64,000 nt of DNA from Shewanella xiamenensis (lineage in GTDB: Bacteria > Pseudomonadota > Gammaproteobacteria > Enterobacterales > Shewanellaceae): positions 28,785 through 92,784 of the forward strand of contig NZ_BMOP01000016.1 of assembly GCF_014647135.1 (NCBI RefSeq). Direction: 5' to 3'. The notes under the pieces are model-generated. The model was not told the DNA's origin and searched no databases. It was given only the letters and a program-made list of their open reading frames with translations. Of the stretch, positions 59,538-64,000 are shown in pieces. How positions within the stretch are numbered: the stretch's first letter is position 1; each line of letters starts with the position of its first letter. The translations under genes and the position numbers were made by a program.

Positions 59538-61304
59538 ATGATCCACTATCACATCATGCCCGTCGATCCCAAGGCGCACTTGTTCGCCGTTACCATGACG
59601 GTACAAAAGCCTCACCCTAAGCAAGTTTTTAGCCTGCCCGCGTGGCTTCCCGGCAGTTATATGGTGCGGGATTTTGCTAAGAATATTATCGACCTTAAAG
59701 CCACTGGCGATAATGGTGAGACGCTCCACCTCACTCAACTGGATAAACAAACCTGGTCGGTCGAACATCAGTCCACCCAACTGGCCTTAACCTATCAAGT
59801 TTATGCTTGGGACCTGTCGGTACGCACCGCGCATCTGGATATGACCCACGGTTTCTTTAACGGCAGCAGTGTATTTTTAGCCGCTCATGGCTTTGAGGCA
59901 GGCTTACACACAGTGACGATGGTGGCGCCGACCGAGCCGAGCCTAAATGAATGGCGCCTTGCCACCAGCATGACACGCAAAAACGGTGATGAATTTGCCT
60001 TTGGTGAGTTTTGCGCGCAAAGCTATGACGAACTTATCGATCATCCAGTTGAGATGGGCCTATTCACCCACGCCAGTTTTGAAGCCTGCGGCGTAAGACA
60101 CGATATCGTACTAAACGGTCGCCACCGCGCTCACATGCCTAGACTCTGCCAAGATTTAAAGGCGATTTGCGAGTATCAAATCAAGCTGTTTGGCACGCCA
60201 GCGCCCTTTGAGCGTTATCTGTTTATGACGACAGTACTCGACAATGGCTTTGGTGGTTTGGAACATCGAGCATCGACAGCACTCATGTGCTCGCGCAAGG
60301 ATTTACCGCTGTCGATGGATGCGCCGATCAATAATGACTACCGCACCTATTTATCGCTCTGTAGCCATGAATATTTCCACAGCTGGAACGTCAAGCGCAT
60401 CAAGCCTGAATGCTTCTTACCCTATCAACTCGGGGCGGAAACCTATACGCCGCAGCTGTGGGCCTATGAGGGCATCACCTCCTATTATGATGATTTCCTC
60501 ACCTATCGCGCAGGCTTAGTCGATGAGCAAAGCTACTTAGATATGCTGAGCGAAACCTTTACCCGGGTATACCGCAGTCAAGGCCGCTTTAAACAAAGCA
60601 TTAAGGACTCGAGCTTTAACGCTTGGACTAAGTTCTACAAACAGGATGAAAACGCCCAAAACGCCATTATCAGTTATTACACTAAGGGCGCACTGTTTGC
60701 CCTGTATCTGGATTTAACCCTCAGAAGCGAGACTCAAGGAAAATACAATCTCGACGATCTAATGACCATTCTGTGGCAGGAATATGCCCTGCAAAATCGC
60801 GGCACCACAGATGAAAGCCATCAAAGGATTGTTGAACGCTTATTGGGGCGTGATTGCCAAGATCTCTTCGCCTATTTAGACAATACCGACGATATCCCGC
60901 TGGCACCACTACTGGCCGAGTTTGGCGTTGAATTTACACTGAGAGCGAGCCAAGGCGCGCAGGATGTCGGCGGTGGCTCGGCCAAAGGGTATGAGATTGC
61001 CTTTGGCGCTAAGACGCAAGCCGCACCAATCGGCCTTAAAGTAACCACTGTCGCCCAAGGCAGCCCTGCGCACCTTGCGGGCTTAAGTGCCGGAGACATC
61101 TTAATTGCGGCGGATAATCTACAGGTAACAGCCCAATTTGAAGCGCAGCTTCAACAATACCCACTCGGACAACGCTTAAGCCTGCATTGGTTTAGACGCG
61201 ATGAACTGATGACAGGAGAACTGATTATTGCAGAGGCGCCTAAGGATACGGTTGCCTTAAGTATCACAGATAAAGACAAACTGCAGGCTTGGTTAGGTCG
61301 TTGA
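59538..61304 (+). CDS. M61-family metallopeptidase with C-terminal PDZ domain
   Basis: A 588-residue homologue of glycyl aminopeptidase (M61). The zinc motif HEYFH is at 277-281, the third ligand glutamate in WAYEGITSYYDD, and the substrate-region YTKGALFALYLDLTLR follows. A PDZ domain (about 480-560) is recognised by GSPAHLAGLSAGDILIAADN. There is no signal peptide (MIHYHIMPVDPKAHLF), so it is probably cytoplasmic. M61 enzymes favour N-terminal Gly or Ala. AGGA precedes the ATG. It is divergent from hinT and is followed immediately by a 15-bp tandem repeat. Confidence 0.92.
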   Translation: MIHYHIMPVDPKAHLFAVTMTVQKPHPKQVFSLPAWLPGSYMVRDFAKNIIDLKATGDNGETLHLTQLDKQTWSVEHQSTQLALTYQVYAWDLSVRTAHLDMTHGFFNGSSVFLAAHGFEAGLHTVTMVAPTEPSLNEWRLATSMTRKNGDEFAFGEFCAQSYDELIDHPVEMGLFTHASFEACGVRHDIVLNGRHRAHMPRLCQDLKAICEYQIKLFGTPAPFERYLFMTTVLDNGFGGLEHRASTALMCSRKDLPLSMDAPINNDYRTYLSLCSHEYFHSWNVKRIKPECFLPYQLGAETYTPQLWAYEGITSYYDDFLTYRAGLVDEQSYLDMLSETFTRVYRSQGRFKQSIKDSSFNAWTKFYKQDENAQNAIISYYTKGALFALYLDLTLRSETQGKYNLDDLMTILWQEYALQNRGTTDESHQRIVERLLGRDCQDLFAYLDNTDDIPLAPLLAEFGVEFTLRASQGAQDVGGGSAKGYEIAFGAKTQAAPIGLKVTTVAQGSPAHLAGLSAGDILIAADNLQVTAQFEAQLQQYPLGQRLSLHWFRRDELMTGELIIAEAPKDTVALSITDKDKLQAWLGR

Positions 61305-61305
61305 T

Positions 61306-61380
61306 CTTTAATCTATTAGCCTTTAATGCACTAATTTTTAATGCATTAGTTTTTAATGCAATAGTCCTTAACCCATAAAG
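61306..61380 (+). repeat. Degenerate 15-bp tandem repeat, about five copies
   Basis: Beginning one base after the stop codon of the peptidase gene, units of exactly 15 bases follow one another: CTTTAATCTATTAGC, CTTTAATGCACTAAT, TTTTAATGCATTAGT, TTTTAATGCAATAGT and a decayed CCTTAACCCATAAAG. The consensus is YTTTAATGCANTAGT. The array ends just before the terminator of the gene. Confidence 0.8.
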
Positions 61381-61383
61381 CAC

Positions 61384-61420
61384 AAAAGGGGCAATCGTAT
61401 CGACGATTGCCCCTTTTTAT
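61384..61420. terminator. Bidirectional terminator after the M61 gene
   Basis: AAAAGGGGCAATCGT (61384-61398) pairs with ACGATTGCCCCTTTT (61403-61417) around a four-base loop, with T on both outer sides; it can also end the LuxR-type gene on the other strand. Confidence 0.95.
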
Positions 61421-61475
61421 TTGATTCTTAAGTTGTTCAATTGAATATTGGCTTCGCGGCCCCATCAACAACGCG

Positions 61476-62111
61476 TTACACCACCACATCGTGTAAGTAG
61501 GTTTGCGCCCATGCAATGGCTTGCCCACGGCTTGACACACCAATCTTACGGAACACACGGTACAAGTGAGTCTTAATGGTGCTCTCACTCACAAATAATT
61601 GATTCGCGATATCGAGGTTAGTGCTACCAGACAGCAGGGCTTGTAACACTTCGCGCTCACGGATGGTTAATGGCTCAGTGTCTTCGAACAATCCAAAGTC
61701 ATCATTTACCCCATTCACCAATTGGATGGGGATCACTCTGTGTCCACGCAGGATGTTAGACAGGCCAAGGCTGATTTCAGTCAGTCCTGCATCCAGATAA
61801 AACACCCCTGCCGTAGTCGAGGCTTGCATTAAAAAACGGGCATCAACCTGTTTAGGGAATTGAATGTAGACGACTCGCACACTCGGGTGTTCACGGGCAA
61901 GCAAGCGTTGAAATTGATAGGCTTTTTGAAGATCGACGGTGGAAAGGTCAATCACCACCATAGAGGCTTGGTTATCTTTGATTTGATCGCACATTTCATC
62001 TGGACTGACTTGCGACAGCTTCACCAGAAACTCCTGCGGCCAGCGGCCTGCAAGCAATTCCATCAGAACTTGCGATCTTGACACTACAATCCAATGTAAT
62101 ATTTTGAACAT
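61476..62111 (-). CDS. LuxR-type transcriptional regulator, CsgD/VpsT-like
   Basis: A 211-residue regulator with an atypical N-terminal receiver-like domain (HWIVVSRSQVLMELLAGRWP, MVVIDLSTVDL) that lacks the acidic pocket and thus is probably not phosphorylated, and a LuxR helix-turn-helix (LTIREREVLQALLSGSTNLDIANQLFVSESTIKTHLYRVF in outline) at about 150-200. This resembles CsgD and VpsT, the latter a c-di-GMP sensor in Vibrio; whether c-di-GMP is bound here is unknown. I start at the ATG at 62111, GGGAG nine bases upstream. It is divergent from a cytochrome b gene; two inverted repeats lie in the gap. Confidence 0.85.
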   Translation of the reverse strand: MFKILHWIVVSRSQVLMELLAGRWPQEFLVKLSQVSPDEMCDQIKDNQASMVVIDLSTVDLQKAYQFQRLLAREHPSVRVVYIQFPKQVDARFLMQASTTAGVFYLDAGLTEISLGLSNILRGHRVIPIQLVNGVNDDFGLFEDTEPLTIREREVLQALLSGSTNLDIANQLFVSESTIKTHLYRVFRKIGVSSRGQAIAWAQTYLHDVVV

Positions 62112-62147
62112 CCTGCTCACTCCCTGTCTGGTTAACGATTATTTATT

Positions 62148-62209
62148 TTGAGAGGAGAAACATCTCTCAATACCACTTCAACATCCGTTCAATAGACTTC
62201 CAAGTCTAT
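62148..62209. promoter_or_regulatory. Two inverted repeats in the luxR-type/cytochrome b gap
   Basis: ATAGACTT (62192-62199), two C, AAGTCTAT (62202-62209) is a perfect 8-base inverted repeat with a two-base centre, the geometry of a dimer operator. Closer to the regulator, TTGAGAG (62148-62154) and CTCTCAA (62164-62170) form a second repeat with a nine-base centre. Both lie upstream of the regulator's start and may be sites for autoregulation. Confidence 0.45.
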
Positions 62210-62407
62210 CGTGCACACGATATTAGCATTAGATAAAACAGATTCAAAAGACTTACGTAAAAAATATTTACCGTACGCAAATCAAAAACTTCTACAACTT
62301 TAGGACAAATCATTGTCAAGCAAAAGGCTTAATTTAAACTGAAAATAATGCGCTATTTTTAACAGAAAGGCGTAAGATCAAATCAATACAAAACATAAGG
62401 AAATACC

Positions 62408-63154
62408 ATGTCCAGCCAGCAACCAAGCCCTATTGAAATACAATCCTACCCCGTCTGGGACAGACCTACGCGTCTGTTCCACTGGATTAATGTCATCCTC
62501 GTACTCTCCCTGCTTATCGTGGGCGGTATAATGATGTTTCGCAGCGACTTAGGTATAACCGAACTCTCCGGTAAAATCGGGCTTAAGACCCTGCACGTCA
62601 TCATTGGCTATGGCTTTGCGATTAATTTACTGATCCGCTTAGTGTGGGGTTTTATGGGCAATAAATACGCCCGCTTTAGCCATATGTTCCCCAATGCCAA
62701 TAGCAAGGCCGAGTTACAAACCTATAAAGCAGAACTTGCCGCGGGTAAAAATCCCCAGTATCTAGGCCACAATCCTAAGGGGAAATTCGCCGTACTCGCT
62801 ATCATGCTCTTATTAGTCACAATTATGATTACTGGGCTGATCCGCGCCGGTACCGATATTTACTATCCACCCCTGGGAAGTGCAGTCCAACAGTACCTTG
62901 CGGCCACCAATGTTGATCCGAGTAGCCTACAACCCTACGATGCTACGGGCGTCGATACCGATAAAGCTAACGTGATAAAACCCATAAAAGGTCTTGTAGG
63001 AGAGGTACATGTGTATGCAGTGTATTTATTGATACTGTTGATCATGCTGCATGTTTTTGCCGTAATCTACACCGAAGTCAAACGCCAACCTGGCATTATC
63101 TCAGCCATGTTTTCAGGCAAAAAGCTTATTCAAGGACAACCGAAGGACGAATGA
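62408..63154 (+). CDS. Membrane cytochrome b561-type protein
   Basis: A 248-residue diheme-type cytochrome b of the Ni/Fe-hydrogenase/cytochrome b561 family with four or five membrane helices. Candidate heme ligands are His in PTRLFHWINVILV, GLKTLHVIIGYGFAINLLIRL, and the C-terminal GEVHVYAVYLLILLIMLHVFAV. A periplasmic loop of about 45 residues after helix 3 contains PPLGSAVQQYLAATNVDP. Such proteins move electrons between quinol and periplasmic c cytochromes; the convergent neighbour is the tetraheme cytochrome CctA, a plausible partner by context. AAGGAAATACC precedes the ATG. Confidence 0.88.
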   Translation: MSSQQPSPIEIQSYPVWDRPTRLFHWINVILVLSLLIVGGIMMFRSDLGITELSGKIGLKTLHVIIGYGFAINLLIRLVWGFMGNKYARFSHMFPNANSKAELQTYKAELAAGKNPQYLGHNPKGKFAVLAIMLLLVTIMITGLIRAGTDIYYPPLGSAVQQYLAATNVDPSSLQPYDATGVDTDKANVIKPIKGLVGEVHVYAVYLLILLIMLHVFAVIYTEVKRQPGIISAMFSGKKLIQGQPKDE

Positions 63155-63171
63155 GGTCAACTCAATGAGCA

Positions 63172-63203
63172 TAAAAAACGCCAGCATTTGCTGGCGTTTT
63201 ATC
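63172..63203. terminator. Bidirectional terminator between cytochrome b and cctA
   Basis: AAAACGCCAGCA (63175-63186) pairs with TGCTGGCGTTTT (63189-63200), with A and T tracts outside, between two convergent genes. Confidence 0.93.
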
Positions 63204-63224
63204 AAGCTCAATCTGAAGTCAAAC

Positions 63225-63575
63225 TTACTTCTTCAGAATAGATGCAGGAGTACGGCCATCGTCGTGACAGCTTTCACAGGTAGGTTTTTGACCTACGTTC
63301 ATATCGTGTGGCGCATGGCAGTCAGCACAGACTAAATTACCATCGTGTGGCTTATGTACTGCGTCCATTTCAGAAAGCTTACCATGGCAGCTTTGGCATT
63401 GTTCAAACTCATAGGCACCATCAGCAGATGGCGTACCATCTTTATGACAGCTTTCACAACCACCAGATTCAGCGTGGAAGTCAGATAATTTTTGATCCGC
63501 GGCAAATGCGGTTGGCGACAGCGCTAGCGCTGCAAGACTTGCCCCGAAAAGCACACTTAATAGTTTTTTGCTCAC
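63225..63575 (-). CDS. cctA: Small tetraheme cytochrome c (CctA/STC)
   Basis: The periplasmic electron shuttle of Shewanella, carrying electrons from CymA to terminal reductases and MtrA. A signal peptide of 25 residues (cleaved after AFA) leads a mature protein of 91 residues with four CXXCH heme motifs (CESCH, CQSCH, CADCH, CESCH). I start at the GTG at 63575 because GGAGG lies eight bases upstream and the precursor then has 116 residues, as in S. oneidensis; the frame itself runs to 63632. A Crp-like TGTGC-N6-TCATG (63741-63756) lies about 170 bases upstream. Confidence 0.96.
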   Translation of the reverse strand: MSKKLLSVLFGASLAALALSPTAFAADQKLSDFHAESGGCESCHKDGTPSADGAYEFEQCQSCHGKLSEMDAVHKPHDGNLVCADCHAPHDMNVGQKPTCESCHDDGRTPASILKK

Positions 63576-63924
63576 AATTGTATCCTCCAATGGTGATTGA
63601 CAGTGGAAATTCTTGTCAGGGGTGACTTCCATCTTGCAACCAATATAAATAGCACGACTCGATTTAACTTAGCTAAGGATTGAGTAATAAGCAACACAAT
63701 CTTATGCAAAGTAACTTTATCAATATACTCAAGGGTAAAATGTGCGCTGCATCATGTAACCACATGCTTATATAAGAGTTTTACATTGTCACAACCTACC
63801 AATTACAACTAAAAGCCTCCCTAGCTTAATCATCAGCAAAAGAAAAGCCCTAATAAAAAAGGAGACCCTAGGTCTAATGCCGATCAGTTAAGACAGATCG
63901 CTTGACGATCTCGCTGAAAAGATC

Positions 63925-63957
63925 AAAATCCGATGACCTCATGTCATCGGATTTTTT
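63925..63957 (+). terminator. Terminator-like hairpin in front of the transposase start
   Basis: AAAATCCGATGAC (63925-63937) pairs perfectly with GTCATCGGATTTT (63943-63955) around CTCAT, then TT and the ATG at 63958. It can end transcription entering from the flank and leaves no room for a free ribosome binding site. Confidence 0.75.
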
Positions 63958-64000
63958 ATGCAACTCTCAGAAGCACTCGCCCGTACTCATATTACCCGCC
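63958..64000 (+). CDS. IS4-family transposase, N-terminal fragment at window edge
   Basis: Only 14 codons are visible (MQLSEALARTHITR). The ATG follows the 13-base-stem hairpin by two bases. Assignment rests on the IS4-type inverted repeat upstream; the DDE catalytic domain would be outside the window. Confidence 0.55.
   Translation, partial: MQLSEALARTHITR

Larger units (their letters stand above)
63875..64000 (+). mobile_element. Left end of an IS4-family insertion sequence, cut by window edge
   Basis: The sequence TAATGCCGATCAGTTAAG at 63875-63892 matches, as I remember it, the terminal inverted repeat of IS4 itself. About 65 bases inside it, after a strong hairpin, an ATG opens a reading frame MQLSEALARTHITR, similar in kind to IS4-family transposase N-termini. 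The right end is outside the window, so the target duplication cannot be read; the flank is the near-palindromic GACCCTAGGTC (63864-63874). Confidence 0.75.

Noticed and set aside
61306..61380. Short direct repeats considered as a CRISPR remnant
   Set aside because: Units are contiguous with no spacers and only 15 bases long.

Overview
This window is a stretch of chromosome from a gammaproteobacterium, almost certainly a Shewanella close to S. oneidensis and the MR-4/MR-7/ANA-3 group. Evidence for this is the small tetraheme cytochrome c (CctA) beside a membrane cytochrome b, a monomeric NADP isocitrate dehydrogenase, a solitary astB next to topA, the LeuDH gene, and the conserved order nudJ-mnmA-hflD-purB. 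Genes are dense, mostly housekeeping, with short gaps. No tRNA, rRNA, CRISPR array or prophage was seen. The only mobile DNA is the left end of an IS4-family element running off the right edge.

Layout. (1) 1-8.7 kb: the 3' part of rsmF, then a long minus-strand gene string apbC-udk-dcd-pabC-mltG-tmk-holB-pilZ-tatD with overlapping or nearly touching genes, covering Fe-S delivery, pyrimidine nucleotides, folate, peptidoglycan and replication. (2) 8.8-18.6 kb: metG, an AEC transporter, a Nif3-like protein, a glycine-zipper protein, then an N-degron neighbourhood: aat and bpt (which add Leu/Phe or Leu to N-termini), infA, and facing them clpA-clpS (adaptor and unfoldase that recognise those N-termini), plus cspD. 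(3) 18.7-27.4 kb: icd, rluE, nudJ-mnmA-hflD-purB and the ribosomal oxygenase roxA. (4) 27.5-42.2 kb: a DUF4826 protein, leucine dehydrogenase with a LiuR-like site, a MarR regulator, a DUF1285 protein, the FAD/Fe-S oxidoreductase ydiJ, ppsA and its divergent regulator ppsR with a HexR-like operator between them, aroH, a hotdog thioesterase, an orphan NarL-type response regulator, cysB and an unknown membrane-anchored protein. (5) 42.3-48.6 kb: topA, astB, a GNAT, a nitroreductase and a DoxX protein.

(6) 48.6-57.9 kb is the most distinctive part. A TPP riboswitch (THI element) precedes a minus-strand set: TonB-dependent receptor, single-domain YkoF-like protein, PnuC/PnuT-type permease and a choline/thiamine-kinase-like phosphotransferase. 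Together they read as a complete outer-membrane-to-cytoplasm thiamine capture and trapping pathway. A hairpin that buries the receptor's ribosome binding site looks like the switch's expression platform. Next to it lies a likely nucleoside module: a YeiL-like Crp/Fnr regulator, a TsgA-like MFS permease and a second-type DeoD phosphorylase.

(7) 57.5-64 kb: hinT with two overlapping PaaI-type thioesterases and ycfL, an M61 peptidase followed by a 15-bp tandem repeat, a CsgD/LuxR-type regulator, a cytochrome b, cctA, and the IS4-family end. Several genes start with GTG or TTG; start choices below rest on Shine-Dalgarno spacing and remembered family N-termini. All family assignments are from reading motifs and family knowledge, not from database searches.
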